64,000 nucleotides of DNA from an uncultured beta proteobacterium (GCA_903928055.1 CAIYPG010000064.1:54784-118783); one strand, 5' to 3'; counted from the stretch's first letter, positions 8,369-18,513 are shown. Notes: generated from the letters alone by a model not told the origin. A program made the numbers and translations.

Positions 8369-9249
8369 CTGAACAAACGGACCTGCCCCTGCCCGATGCC
8401 GAAGCAGGAGAACATGGCATGCTTTACCCGGAGTTGTACAAGTCTCTTGAGCGCGTGCGCTGGAGCATGGACGACGACGTTCCATGGGATTCGTTTGACG
8501 CTTCGCTGCTGAGCGAAGAACAGGCACTGACCATTCGCATGAATGCCATCACCGAGTGGGCGGCGTTGCCGGCGACGGAGATGTTCCTGCGCGACAACCT
8601 CGATGACAGCGATTTCTGCGCATTCATCTCGGTGTGGTTCTTCGAGGAGCAGAAGCACTCACTGGTGATGCTGGAATACCTGCGGCGCTTCCGTCCCGAC
8701 CTGATGCCGACGGAGGCCGAACTGCATGCGGTGCGCTTTCCGTTTGATACTGCGCCGCCCATGGAGACGCTGATGCTGCACTTCTGCGGTGAGATACGCC
8801 TGAACCACTGGTACCGCTGCGCCGCAGCCTGGCACACCGAGCCGGTGATCCGGCACATCTATGACCTTATCGCCCGCGATGAGGCGCGCCATGGCGGCGC
8901 CTATCTGCAATACATGAAGCGCGCATTGGCCCGTGGAGGAAATCCTGTCAAGGCTGCTTTTGCGAGGACCGGGATGCTGATGGCTGCATCAGGGCGCAGC
9001 GGCAAGCCGATGCACCCGACCAACCTGCATGTCAACAAGGCGCTGTATCCGAACGACACGGTGCAGTCGCGGCTGCCCGATCCGGAGTGGCTGGAATACT
9101 GGCTCGACACGCAGATCGGCTTTGATGCGACCTGGGAGAAGAAGGTCATTGACATGATCCTCCTCAACCTGTCGCGCCTTTTTGACCGGCCCATTCGCAC
9201 GCTCCAGGACCTGAGTCGCTTTCGCCGGGAGCTGGCGGCAGCGCAATAG
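8365..9249 (+). CDS. Ferritin-like di-iron protein, acyl-ACP desaturase-like
   Basis: 294-residue helical protein with spaced carboxylate/histidine motifs of a ferritin-like di-iron enzyme: EWAALPATEMFL, FFEEQKHS (EExxH), GEIRLNHWYR and RDEARHGG (DExxH). The pattern resembles acyl-ACP desaturases and related hydroxylases. The ATG overlaps the regulator stop by 4 bp, so the two are translationally coupled and co-regulated. Acting on a fatty acyl chain would fit the divergent Cfa-like operon. Specific activity cannot be read from the sequence; an aromatic N-oxygenase-like role is an alternative. Confidence 0.78.
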   Translation: MTEQTDLPLPDAEAGEHGMLYPELYKSLERVRWSMDDDVPWDSFDASLLSEEQALTIRMNAITEWAALPATEMFLRDNLDDSDFCAFISVWFFEEQKHSLVMLEYLRRFRPDLMPTEAELHAVRFPFDTAPPMETLMLHFCGEIRLNHWYRCAAAWHTEPVIRHIYDLIARDEARHGGAYLQYMKRALARGGNPVKAAFARTGMLMAASGRSGKPMHPTNLHVNKALYPNDTVQSRLPDPEWLEYWLDTQIGFDATWEKKVIDMILLNLSRLFDRPIRTLQDLSRFRRELAAAQ

Positions 9250-9316
9250 CCGGAGCGAATTTCAGCCGGGCATGCTTGTTCCGCTTCCGCCGGAATATTT
9301 GCATTTGCGCGCGTGT

Positions 9317-9335
9317 ATGCCCTACGGAAGGGCAT
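9317..9335. terminator. Hairpin after di-iron gene
   Basis: Seven-bp stem ATGCCCT/AGGGCAT with a 5-nt loop, 68 nt downstream of the di-iron gene. There is no clean U-tract, so intrinsic termination is uncertain. Confidence 0.3.
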
Positions 9336-9349
9336 GGGCAATTCCGCTT

Positions 9350-9378
9350 TTGCGGCCTTTGCAGGCATGCGCTACAGT
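9350..9378 (+). promoter_or_regulatory. Possible moxR promoter
   Basis: TTGCGG at 9350-9355 and TACAGT at 9373-9378 with a 17-bp spacer, about 80 nt before the moxR start. Match to consensus is moderate. Confidence 0.35.
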
Positions 9379-9456
9379 GCGGCTAGCTTCCCAGTTCCTG
9401 TCGCAGTTGAAGATGTACTGATGCTGTTCTGACCGTCCCCAAATAAGGAGAAGCCC

Positions 9457-10470
<1,014 letters not shown>

Positions 10471-10514
10471 GTACTTCGGTCTGCTCCCGACATCCTGATC
10501 GCAGAGGGGTTTGC

Positions 10515-11684
10515 GTGAACGCAGTTCCTCCGGCCTTATTGAAGCTGCTGCAGGGCATTGCCGCGGAGATACGCGTGCTGCGCGCCACGCGCGGCGCCTG
10601 GCGAGGTGGTTTCTGGGGCGCCGTGGCCGCTGCCGGCGTGCTGGCCGCCAAAGGCTGGATCGGCGATGCGGCAACAATCATCGCCATTGCGGCCTTGCTC
10701 TTTGGCGCGCTGATTGGTGCGGTGCTCGGTGCCCTGCGGAAAATTCCGCTCGGGACTGCTGCGCGCCTTGCCGACCGCGCCTACGCCTTGCAGGATCGTG
10801 TGGCCACCGCACTGGAATCCGCGTCGGCACGCGAACCGGCGATGCTTGTGCAGGCGCAGGTTGCCGATGCGCTGGCACGTATTGAAGCGCTGCGCGCCGG
10901 TGGGGCGCTGCGGAGCCATGTTCTGGAGCACCAACTGCCACGCGAGGCCTCGTGGATGTTTGCGCCGCTGCTCGCGGCGCTGATGCTGTCACTGTCGCCC
11001 CCCTTGGCCGTGGGCACAAGCTGGCTGCAGGGTGGGCAGGGTGCGAAGCAACCCGAGGAGCGCAGCAGCGTTTCATTCGTGGAACGATTGAAGATGTTCG
11101 GCGCCGGGATGTTGCGACCAAAGGCTGCGCCGGAGCCTGATACGGCACAGCGTGACGCGCAGGATCCACCGCCTGCGACGAACGATGCAACTGAATTCAA
11201 GGATCGCACAATGGGCAAGCAGCCCGGTGACTTTTCCAGTTTCGTCAAAAAGGGTGACGATCGCCTGAAAGTGCTGGAGCGCGCGGATGCGCTGCCGGAT
11301 CTGCAGTCGGACTTTGCCAGCTCGAACGTGCGCTCATTGCAGCAAAGGGCAAAAGAGCTGGCCGCCGCAAAAGGCACGAACCAGATGTCGGCCGCCAAGC
11401 TCAACCAGGTTCTGCGCGAACTGGAGCGCATGGGGCGCAAGGCCGGCGATGAGAACATGAGCGAGGAAATGCGCCAGGCCATGCAAATGGCCGAGGATGG
11501 CAATTTCGACGAAGCCATGGAGTCCATGCAGGATGTGCCTCCCACCTGGGCATGTACCAGGCGAGCGGATCCGCTCCGCGCACCGGCAACCGGCACGGGG
11601 GCATGTCGATTGCCCCGTACAACGTCTATCCGACGCGCGACGGGCACATTGCGATCATGGCCAATAATGACCGCGACTGGCTGA
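10515..11684 (+). pseudogene. Truncated membrane protein of moxR operon
   Basis: GTG-started reading frame, preceded by GAGGGG, that codes for a membrane protein with two N-terminal transmembrane segments (about residues 31-75), a third near residues 145-165, then a charged, Gln/Ala-rich region (for example EEMRQAMQMAEDGNFDEAME) as in DUF4175-like proteins of MoxR operons. From about position 11535 the sequence becomes that of a CoA-transferase in another frame. The last roughly 45 codons of this frame (from PPTWACTRRAD) are therefore junk, and the rest of the protein and operon appears lost. Family assignment is tentative. Confidence 0.65.
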
Positions 11685-12106
11685 ATTTCCTGAAATGCAT
11701 GAATCACGACGAATATGCCGGCGATCCGCGTTTCCTGACAATCAAGGACAGGGCAAAGAACATGGATGCGCTGGACGGGTTGATTGCGACCTGGACGGTG
11801 CTTGAGGACAAGCAGCGCCTGTTTGAACGTCTGGCGGGGCTGAAGATTCCCAGTGCACCGATCAAGGATATCGACGATGTCGTAAACGATCCCCACTTGC
11901 AGCAGCGTGGCATGATCGAGTGGCGCGAACATCCGCAGCACGGGCGCATGCCGCTGCCGGGGAGTCCGCTGTTCTTTCCGGGAATGGAGCGAGCGGCCTA
12001 TCGGACGAACAGGCCACTGGGGGCGGATACCGATGCCATCCTGGGCCAGCGCCTGGGTCTGGACACCGCCGCGATTGCAGCCTTGCGCGCCGATGGCGTA
12101 ATCTGA
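11540..12106 (+). pseudogene. Class III CoA-transferase, C-terminal fragment
   Basis: The frame reads ASHLGMYQASGSAPRTGN, IAPYNVYPTRDGHIAIM, DPRFLTIKDRAKN and APIKDIDDVVNDPHLQQRG, unmistakably the C-terminal half of a CaiB/Frc-type CoA-transferase. The N-terminal half with the catalytic aspartate is absent: upstream sequence belongs to the moxR-operon membrane protein in another frame. The junction lies at about 11535-11546. The fragment is followed by an SDR and a pirin, probably its former operon partners. An ATG at 11552 could allow translation, but a functional enzyme is not expected. Confidence 0.8.
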
Positions 12107-12171
12107 CGGGCTTGTACCGGATTGCTGTGAAAGCAGCGATAACAACAACCAAGGCAATAAAGGAGAAAAGC

Positions 12172-12945
12172 ATGGATCTGGGACTCAAGGGCAAAGTGGC
12201 GGTCGTCACCGGTGCAACCGACGGCATCGGCAGGGCGGCGGCCATGCTGTTTGCGAAAGAGGGGGCGAAAGTGGCGATCTGTGCCCGCAAGATCGAGGGC
12301 GTCAACGCCACGGTCGAGGCGATTCGCAAGGCAGGCGGCGAAGCCTTCGGGATGGCAGCAGACATGAGCAAGGCGGCCGATGCCGAAAAATTCATTGAAG
12401 GCGTGGCCAAGCACTATGGGAGGCTCGATATCCTGGTCAACAACGCCGGGACCTCCATGCGCGGCGGATTTCTGGAATTGACTGACGCCCAATACAAGGA
12501 CGACCTCGAACTGAAGGTATTCGGTGCCATTCGCTGCGCGCGCGCGGCGATTCCGCATATGAAGAAACAAGGGGGCGGCAGCATCGTCAACCTCACGACG
12601 GTTGGCGCCAAGCAACCCGGTGCCGGCTCCATGCCGACCACGATGTCGCGCGCGGCCGGCCTGGTGCTCACCAAATCGCTGTCCAAGGAGTTTGCGAAAG
12701 ACAACATCCTGGTCAATACCGTTTCGGTCGGCGTGCTCAAGTCCGGACAGCACAACCGACGGGCTGCCGCTTCCGGGGTGAGCCAGGACGATATGTACGC
12801 GAAGATGGGGAAGGATGTGCCGATCGGCCGGGTTGGCGAAGCGGAAGAGGCTGCCAACGTCATCGTGTTCCTCTGCTCCGGTGCGGCCAGCTACGTGACT
12901 GGAACGGCTGTCAACGTCGATGGCGGCACTTCGAACGTCCTTTAA
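12172..12945 (+). CDS. SDR family protein with degenerate catalytic site
   Basis: 257-residue short-chain dehydrogenase-like protein with good AAAGGAG 6-7 nt before the ATG. The cofactor motif TGATDGIG and NNAGTS are intact. The catalytic region reads NLTTVGAKQPGAG then PTTMSRAAGLVLTK, so the usual Tyr and Lys of YxxxK appear as Thr and Arg, and the catalytic Ser as Thr. The C-terminal INVDGG-like ending (VNVDGGT) is standard. Such variants occur in acyl-CoA-type catabolic clusters; activity on an unusual substrate or a binding-only role are both possible. Confidence 0.85.
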   Translation: MDLGLKGKVAVVTGATDGIGRAAAMLFAKEGAKVAICARKIEGVNATVEAIRKAGGEAFGMAADMSKAADAEKFIEGVAKHYGRLDILVNNAGTSMRGGFLELTDAQYKDDLELKVFGAIRCARAAIPHMKKQGGGSIVNLTTVGAKQPGAGSMPTTMSRAAGLVLTKSLSKEFAKDNILVNTVSVGVLKSGQHNRRAAASGVSQDDMYAKMGKDVPIGRVGEAEEAANVIVFLCSGAASYVTGTAVNVDGGTSNVL

Positions 12946-12966
12946 CTCCGGAAGGGACGCCGCACA

Positions 12967-13851
12967 ATGGGCATCGCGCTGACCCTGACAGGGCATGAAC
13001 GTGATCTGGGAGGCGGGTTCAACGTGCGGCGCCTGCTGCCGGCAGCGCAACGCCAGTCGGTGGGGCCGTTCCTGTTCTTTGACCATTTCGGGCCGAGGGA
13101 TGTGGCGCCGGGACATCACCATGATGTCCGGCCGCATCCACACATCGGCCTTGCGACGGTCACTTATCTGTACGAGGGCGCAATCCTGCATCGTGACAGC
13201 CTGGGTTCGGTGCAGCGCATCGAGCCCGGTGCCATCAACTGGATGACTGCTGGTAGCGGCATCGTTCATTCCGAACGAACGCCGCCTGATTTCATCGGTG
13301 TTGCACACCGCGCCCACGGACTGCAATTTTGGGCGGCGCTGCCGATCAGTCATGAAGAGGTCGCACCCTCCTTTGTGCATACCCCGGCCGCACTGATTCC
13401 TTCACTGGAAGTCGGCGGGGCGGTTTTGAAAGTGCTGGCCGGACGCGCCTTCGGTGCCGAGTCGCCGGTGGCGACATTGGGCGAAACGCTGTATCTCGAC
13501 ATCGCGCTGCCGGCAGGGGTGTCGATCGACATTGGCGCACTGGCGCCTGAACGCGCGCTGTATGCGCTGGATGGTGCCATCACCGTTGATGGCGCCACGG
13601 TCCCGCCGCATCAGCTTGCAGTGCTGGAGCCGGGAACGGGGGTACGCATCGCCGCTGCAGGTGAAGGGGCCGTCCGACTGGTTCTGATCGGCGGCGAGCC
13701 GCTCGATGGCCACCGCCACATGTGGTGGAACTTTGTCTCCTCGCGCAGGGAACGCCTTATTCAGGCAGGTGAGGACTGGGCAGCGCAGCGCATGCCGCGC
13801 ATTCCCGGAGAAACCGAATGGATTCCGCTGCCCTCGTCAAAACCGCTGTAA
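12967..13851 (+). CDS. Pirin family protein
   Basis: 294-residue two-cupin pirin. N-terminal cupin motifs FDHFGPRDVAPGHHHDVRPH and PHIGLATVTYLYEGAILHRD supply the metal histidines; GAINWMTAGSGIVHSER completes the first cupin. The C-terminal cupin contains DGHRHMWWNFVSSRRE. Pirins bind iron or other metals and some have quercetinase or redox-sensor activity. It follows the SDR after 21 nt and was probably in one operon with the now truncated CoA-transferase. Confidence 0.92.
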   Translation: MGIALTLTGHERDLGGGFNVRRLLPAAQRQSVGPFLFFDHFGPRDVAPGHHHDVRPHPHIGLATVTYLYEGAILHRDSLGSVQRIEPGAINWMTAGSGIVHSERTPPDFIGVAHRAHGLQFWAALPISHEEVAPSFVHTPAALIPSLEVGGAVLKVLAGRAFGAESPVATLGETLYLDIALPAGVSIDIGALAPERALYALDGAITVDGATVPPHQLAVLEPGTGVRIAAAGEGAVRLVLIGGEPLDGHRHMWWNFVSSRRERLIQAGEDWAAQRMPRIPGETEWIPLPSSKPL

Positions 13852-13971
13852 ATCCCCGGGTGGGTGGCAGGAGTCCGCGCCGCCGCTGCCCAGGGAATAC
13901 AATGCGTCTGGCTGTGTCGCATCGAACATGATGACCGGTCCGGACCCCAATCGAAGAATACGATCCCTATC

Positions 13972-14640
13972 ATGCGCATCCTCCTGGCTGAAGACGATGG
14001 AATGCTCGCCGACGCGGTAACGCGCGCGCTGGTGCAGGCGGCCCATGCAGTCGACCTTGCACGTGATGGCGCGGAGGCTGACCGTGCGCTGTCGGTCAAC
14101 GAATACGACCTGGCCATTCTTGACGTCGGACTGCCGGTGTTCGACGGCTTCGAAGTGCTGCGCCGCCTGCGTGACCGGCGCTCTCCGGTGCCGGTGATGA
14201 TGCTGACCGTCAGGGACTCCATCGAAGACCGCGTCGCCGGCCTTGATCTTGGCGCCGACGATTACCTCACCAAGCCGTTTCACCTGTTTGAACTGGAGGC
14301 TCGGGTGAGGGCGCTGATCCGCCGTGCGCATTCGCGCTCCAGTTCCAACCTCCTGCACGGCAAGCTGCGACTGGATGTGGCCGGCCGGAGGCTGTTCAGC
14401 GATGACCAGCCCATCGAACTGACCTCGCGGGAATTCGCCGTGCTGGAGCTGCTGTTGCTGCGCGTTGGCCGGGTGGTGACCAAGCAGCAGCTTGTAGACC
14501 ACCTCTACGGCTGGGATGACAGCCTGTCGAGCAACGCGATCGAAGTTCTCATGCACCGCCTGCGCAAGAAACTGGAAGCTTCGGGCATGGACATCCGCAC
14601 CGTGCGCGGCATGGGTTATCTGATCGACAACGCAGCGTAA
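13972..14640 (+). CDS. OmpR-family response regulator, TctD-like
   Basis: 222-residue response regulator. The receiver domain begins MRILLAEDDGMLADAV, phospho-acceptor aspartate lies in LAILDVGLPVFDG (about residue 51), with conserved Thr in MMLTVRDS and Lys in DDYLTKPF. A winged-helix domain (ELTSREFAVLELLL to RTVRGMGYLID) binds DNA. ATG at 13972 gives the family-standard N-terminus; in-frame codons further upstream are not needed. It is 11 nt from the kinase gene. Similarity to TctD/QseB-type regulators and the many Bug receptors nearby suggest carboxylate control, as inference. Confidence 0.93.
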   Translation: MRILLAEDDGMLADAVTRALVQAAHAVDLARDGAEADRALSVNEYDLAILDVGLPVFDGFEVLRRLRDRRSPVPVMMLTVRDSIEDRVAGLDLGADDYLTKPFHLFELEARVRALIRRAHSRSSSNLLHGKLRLDVAGRRLFSDDQPIELTSREFAVLELLLLRVGRVVTKQQLVDHLYGWDDSLSSNAIEVLMHRLRKKLEASGMDIRTVRGMGYLIDNAA

Positions 14641-14651
14641 GCGGGGGCGCG

Positions 14652-16064
14652 GTGATACGGGTCCGTTCCGACCTGCTGCGCACGCAGCTCTTTACCTGGT
14701 TGCTGATCCCGCTGCTGGCACTACTGGTGGTGGACGCCTTCGTCAGTTATGGGATTGCCGTGCGTTTCGCGCAGGGTGCCTATGATCGCTCGCTGGTGGA
14801 AATCGCCCGCGAAGTCGGCCTGCATGTACGGGTGGCAAAAGGCACGCCGGTGCTGGACATGCCGGAACCGGCGCGGCGCATCCTCCTTGAGGATGCCAGT
14901 GACATCCTCTATTTCGAACTTACGGATGCCTCCGGGCAGAACTTTGGTGGCGGTCAGATTGCCAGGCCGCCGGCCGGCGCGGTTCATGAAAGCAATGGTG
15001 CAATCCTCTACGACGGCGTTGTCGACCACAACAATGTGCGGATCGTGGAAGTGCGTCTCGATGCACCGTCCGACGGTGCAGTTGCCGGGGTCATTGTGCG
15101 TGTTGCCGAAACACGGGTGAAGCGCAACGAGCTGGCCCATGAAATCCTGGCCAGCGTCGTGGTTCCGCAGATCCTCCTGATCATCCTGGCCTCCGGCCTG
15201 GTATGGTTCGGCGTGCTGCGCGGCCTGGCTCCGTTGGGACACCTGCAGCGCGCCATTGCCATGCGCTCCCATCGCGACCGCAGTCCGATCGAGGAGGCAG
15301 GAGTCCCCGGCGAAGTCAAGCCCATCGTGATGTCCATCAATGCGCTGCTGGCACGCCTGGACAACGTGCTGACGCTGCAGTCCCGCTTCATTGCCGATGC
15401 GGCGCACCAACTGAAGACGCCGGTGGCGGGGCTCAAGGCGCAGGTGGAACTCATGCTGCGCGAAACCGATCCTGCGGCGCTGCGCGAGGTGTCGGCGCGG
15501 CTGTATGTTGCAGTGGAGCGCCTGTCTAGACTGGTTTCGCAACTCCTGTCGCTGGCGCGCAATGAACCCGATGCCATCCGGTCGGTTGTCCTGCAGCCGG
15601 TGGACGTGAACGCCCTGGCCCTGGAGATTGCCACGATGTGGGTGCCACAGGCCCTGAAGCAGCGGATCGACCTCGGCTTCGAGGGTTGCGAGCGGCCGGT
15701 GATCATCAGCGGCGATGCGGGGCGGTTGCGGGAACTGTTCGACAATCTCCTCGACAATGCCATTCGCTACAGCTGCGAGGGTGGTTCGGTAACGGTACGG
15801 GTCTCGGATACGCCGCGCCCGGCGGTTTCCATCGGTGACGACGGCCCGAGCATCCCCGAAAACGAGCGGCGGCGGGTGTTCGAGCGCTTCCACCGGCTGC
15901 TCGGGGCGCCCAGCGAGGGCAGCGGCCTGGGGCTGGCCATCGCCCGGGAGATTGCCGAACTGCACAATGCCGACATTGTGCTGCGGGATGACGATACCGA
16001 TGGCATCGGCAACATCTTCAGCGTGATTTTCCCTGAGCCGTCCCAACCCCCGACGACCCTGTAA
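14652..16064 (+). CDS. Sensor histidine kinase, TctE-like
   Basis: 470-residue membrane kinase. TM1 about residues 11-32, a periplasmic 2CSK-type region with EIAREVGLHVRV, and TM2 about 173-195 (PQILLIILASGLVWFGVLRG). A HAMP-like linker follows. The DHp H-box is FIADAAHQLKTPVAG, with N-box LFDNLLDNAIRYS and G-box GSGLGLAIAREI. The GTG start is used. It pairs with the adjacent regulator. TctE-family kinases sense tricarboxylates and control tctCBA-type uptake; no tctAB permease is visible here. Confidence 0.92.
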   Translation: MIRVRSDLLRTQLFTWLLIPLLALLVVDAFVSYGIAVRFAQGAYDRSLVEIAREVGLHVRVAKGTPVLDMPEPARRILLEDASDILYFELTDASGQNFGGGQIARPPAGAVHESNGAILYDGVVDHNNVRIVEVRLDAPSDGAVAGVIVRVAETRVKRNELAHEILASVVVPQILLIILASGLVWFGVLRGLAPLGHLQRAIAMRSHRDRSPIEEAGVPGEVKPIVMSINALLARLDNVLTLQSRFIADAAHQLKTPVAGLKAQVELMLRETDPAALREVSARLYVAVERLSRLVSQLLSLARNEPDAIRSVVLQPVDVNALALEIATMWVPQALKQRIDLGFEGCERPVIISGDAGRLRELFDNLLDNAIRYSCEGGSVTVRVSDTPRPAVSIGDDGPSIPENERRRVFERFHRLLGAPSEGSGLGLAIAREIAELHNADIVLRDDDTDGIGNIFSVIFPEPSQPPTTL

Positions 16065-16192
16065 GTCTGTCGTAATGAAGATGTAAGTCATGGGTCACCC
16101 GACCGACAGGGCCGGGTAATCGCGGGCAGCTATCCTCAACTTCACTCCCGGGCGCAGAAGATGTCCGGGCGAAATCATAATAGGAGGAATCG

Positions 16193-16927
16193 ATGGTTGA
16201 AATGCTGAGCAGTTCCGTATTCTGGATTGCACTGGTCCAGATCATATTCATCAACATCATGCTGAGCGGCGACAATGCGGTCGTCATCGCGCTTGCCAGC
16301 CGGTCCCTGCCACCCAAACAGCAGAAGCAGGCCATCATCTTTGGCAGCATTGGCGCCATCTTCCTGCGCGTAGTGCTGACGTTCTTTGCGGTCATCCTGC
16401 TGCAGCAGCCTTATCTGAAACTGGTCGGCGGTGCGCTGCTGCTGTGGATCGGCGCCAGCATGCTGGTCTCAGACGATGACGAGGCTGATCTTGATGCCCA
16501 TTCGCATCTCTGGGCGGCGATCCGCACCATCATCGTGGCCGACCTGGTGATGAGCCTGGACAACGTCATTGGTGTGGCAGCAGCAGCCAAGGGCAACATC
16601 GTCCTGCTGGTACTGGGCCTGGGCATCAGCATCCCGCTGATCATTGTAGGCAGCCAGTTGATCCTCAAGCTGATGGAGCGTTTCCCGATCGTCATCACGC
16701 TGGGCGCGGGGCTGCTCGGCTGGGTTGCAGGCGAGATGCTCATTTCCGATGCGGCCATTGCCAACTGGGTTGAGACTGATGCACATGCCCTGCATACGGC
16801 AGTGCCCGTCATCTGCACCGTGCTGGTGGTGATTGCCGGCCGCTGGATGGACGCCAAGGCAAGGCGCAAGTCCGCCGAAGAGAGCAGAACTGAAGGCGAA
16901 GCGGCTGATCCCGTCAAATCCGCCTGA
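16193..16927 (+). CDS. TerC/YjbE family integral membrane protein
   Basis: 244-residue protein with seven or so membrane helices. The two conserved acidic motifs of the family are visible: LSGDNAVVIALASR in helix 1 and DLVMSLDNVIGVAAAAKGN in the middle. GGAGG lies 8 nt before the ATG. Members export manganese or other metals or act in tellurite/stress resistance. The next gene is a UspA protein 15 nt away, so they are likely co-transcribed. I saw no yybP-ykoY riboswitch fold in the 130-bp leader. Confidence 0.9.
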   Translation: MVEMLSSSVFWIALVQIIFINIMLSGDNAVVIALASRSLPPKQQKQAIIFGSIGAIFLRVVLTFFAVILLQQPYLKLVGGALLLWIGASMLVSDDDEADLDAHSHLWAAIRTIIVADLVMSLDNVIGVAAAAKGNIVLLVLGLGISIPLIIVGSQLILKLMERFPIVITLGAGLLGWVAGEMLISDAAIANWVETDAHALHTAVPVICTVLVVIAGRWMDAKARRKSAEESRTEGEAADPVKSA

Positions 16928-16941
16928 GTCCGGGGGGAGCC

Positions 16942-17367
16942 ATGCCGAACATACTTGCCCCGGTAAGGCCCGAGCGAGACACCGACTGGGCGGTACGCTT
17001 CCTGATCAAGCTGCATCAGCGGGAACAGGTTCGGGTTCACCTGCTGTCGGTGCAGCCGCCGTACTACGGTCATGTGCGCATGTTTTTCTCCGAGGCGCAG
17101 ATTCGCGCCTTCCATGAGGAGGACGGCGAACGTGAACTGGCGCCGGTACGCAAGGCACTGGACCTGGCGGGCGTGTCGTACAACGTCCACATGCGGGTGG
17201 GCAGCACGGCGGAGACGATTGCAAACTTTGCCCGTGAATACCATTGCCCGCAGATCGTCATGGGGCCGCCGCGCGGCACGGGCCTCTCCGAACTGATCCT
17301 GGGTTCGCTGACAAGGGAAGTGCAGAACCTCATGCAGGCCCATGGCCGGTCCTGCGAGGTGCTGTGA
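16942..17367 (+). CDS. Universal stress protein family
   Basis: 141-residue single UspA domain. N-terminal MPNILAPVRPERDTDWAVRF starts strand 1, and the C-terminal ATP-type loop IVMGPPRGTGLSELILGS corresponds to the G-x2-G-x9-G-S/T pattern. GGGGGAG lies before the ATG. Encoded after the TerC gene and followed by a strong terminator. A stress-linked nucleotide-binding role is likely; no specific partner is evident. Confidence 0.88.
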   Translation: MPNILAPVRPERDTDWAVRFLIKLHQREQVRVHLLSVQPPYYGHVRMFFSEAQIRAFHEEDGERELAPVRKALDLAGVSYNVHMRVGSTAETIANFAREYHCPQIVMGPPRGTGLSELILGSLTREVQNLMQAHGRSCEVL

Positions 17368-17411
17368 TGCGCTGAAGGGCGCGCAAAGGCGTGAACAAAA
17401 ACGTAAAGTCA

Positions 17412-17447
17412 GGGCGCGGTGCCGTTACGGTGCCGCGCCCTTTTTTT
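17412..17447 (+). terminator. Rho-independent terminator of terC-usp
   Basis: Stem GGGCGCGG/CCGCGCCC with an inner CCG-TTA-CGG loop, followed by seven T. Lies 45 nt after the UspA stop, just before the convergent GGDEF gene end. Confidence 0.9.
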
Positions 17448-17457
17448 GGCCCGGAAT

Positions 17458-18513
17458 TCAGCCTGAATATTTGACCACGCCGTTGCGCCCGCCTTCCTTG
17501 GCAAGGTACATGGCGCGGTCGGCGCGGGCCAGCAGCGAATCGAGCGAGCGCCCATCCTCGGGGAAGGTTGCCACGCCGATGCTGACACTGGTGTTGAGGA
17601 AGTCTGCGCCGTGGTCCACGCGGGTGGCGGCAATGATGTCCTTGATGCGCGTGGACACATCAATGGCGCCCTGTGCCGGGGTCTCCGACAGCAGCGCCAC
17701 GAATTCGTCCCCACCGTAGCGCGCAACAACATCGGTCTGCCGCAATTCATTCTGGATGCAACTGGCCACCATTTTCAGCATGCGGTCGCCGGCATCATGC
17801 CCGTAGGTGTCGTTGATGGCCTTCAGGCGGTCCATGTCGATGGTGATCACGCTGACGGCGCGGTTGTAGCGTGCCGCCTGCGCAAACAGCGGGTCAACGG
17901 CGATGGCAAAGCCGCGCCGGTTGTACGCGCCGGTGAGCTCGTCGGTCTCCGACAGCAACTTGGCCTTGTTCAGCCCATAACGGATATCCGCGGAAAACAT
18001 GGTCGTGACATAGGCGACCAGCAGCATTGGCGCCAGTTGCGCGGCCAACCGCCCGACATAGCTGAGCGTGAATGCGTCGCTCATGGACGAGTTGTCACCG
18101 AGCAGGATGAAGCAGGCGGCGATGAGCCCCATTTCGCACAGAGTGGCGAGCTTTCCGAGGGTCAGCGCGCTGGCCAGTATCGGCAGCAGGTAGGCATTGA
18201 GCAGCGGGCTGGAGAGCTTGTCGGTAAACCAAGCCACCCATGTGACGAAAATGATCATCACCCAGGTCTCAAGGGCGATCTTCCAGCGTGATTCGGTCTT
18301 GTAGAAATTCGCGTAGTGGAAGCTGAGCGTGAAGGCGCCGTAGAACATCAGTGCCATGATGATGGGCAGGCGGTCTTCCTCTGCCGGGCCGCCGAAGGTG
18401 AGGTACAGCAGCACGACGATGAGCAGCAGCCACTCGATCTCGGCAACGGTGCGCGATACGCCCCGCAGTTCTTCCTGCTCTATGGTCAGTTTTTCTGCGC
18501 CGTCTACCCGCAT
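17458..18513 (-). CDS. Membrane diguanylate cyclase (GGDEF)
   Basis: 351 residues from ATG 18513, chosen because GGGAGGGGAGC precedes it; an upstream ATG at 18576 lacks such a site. Five or six transmembrane helices cover about residues 25-170, then a GGDEF domain with DELTGAYNRRGF, the intact active site ARYGGDEFV, and an inhibitory RxxD site (RQTD) five residues before it. It should make cyclic di-GMP from two GTP with product inhibition. Monocistronic; sensory input probably through the membrane part. Confidence 0.9.
   Translation of the reverse strand: MRVDGAEKLTIEQEELRGVSRTVAEIEWLLLIVVLLYLTFGGPAEEDRLPIIMALMFYGAFTLSFHYANFYKTESRWKIALETWVMIIFVTWVAWFTDKLSSPLLNAYLLPILASALTLGKLATLCEMGLIAACFILLGDNSSMSDAFTLSYVGRLAAQLAPMLLVAYVTTMFSADIRYGLNKAKLLSETDELTGAYNRRGFAIAVDPLFAQAARYNRAVSVITIDMDRLKAINDTYGHDAGDRMLKMVASCIQNELRQTDVVARYGGDEFVALLSETPAQGAIDVSTRIKDIIAATRVDHGADFLNTSVSIGVATFPEDGRSLDSLLARADRAMYLAKEGGRNGVVKYSG

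Noticed and set aside
16065..16192. Manganese (yybP-ykoY) riboswitch before the TerC gene
   Set aside because: The family association made it worth a look, but only a 5-bp CCCGG/CCGGG hairpin is present and the conserved riboswitch loops were not found.
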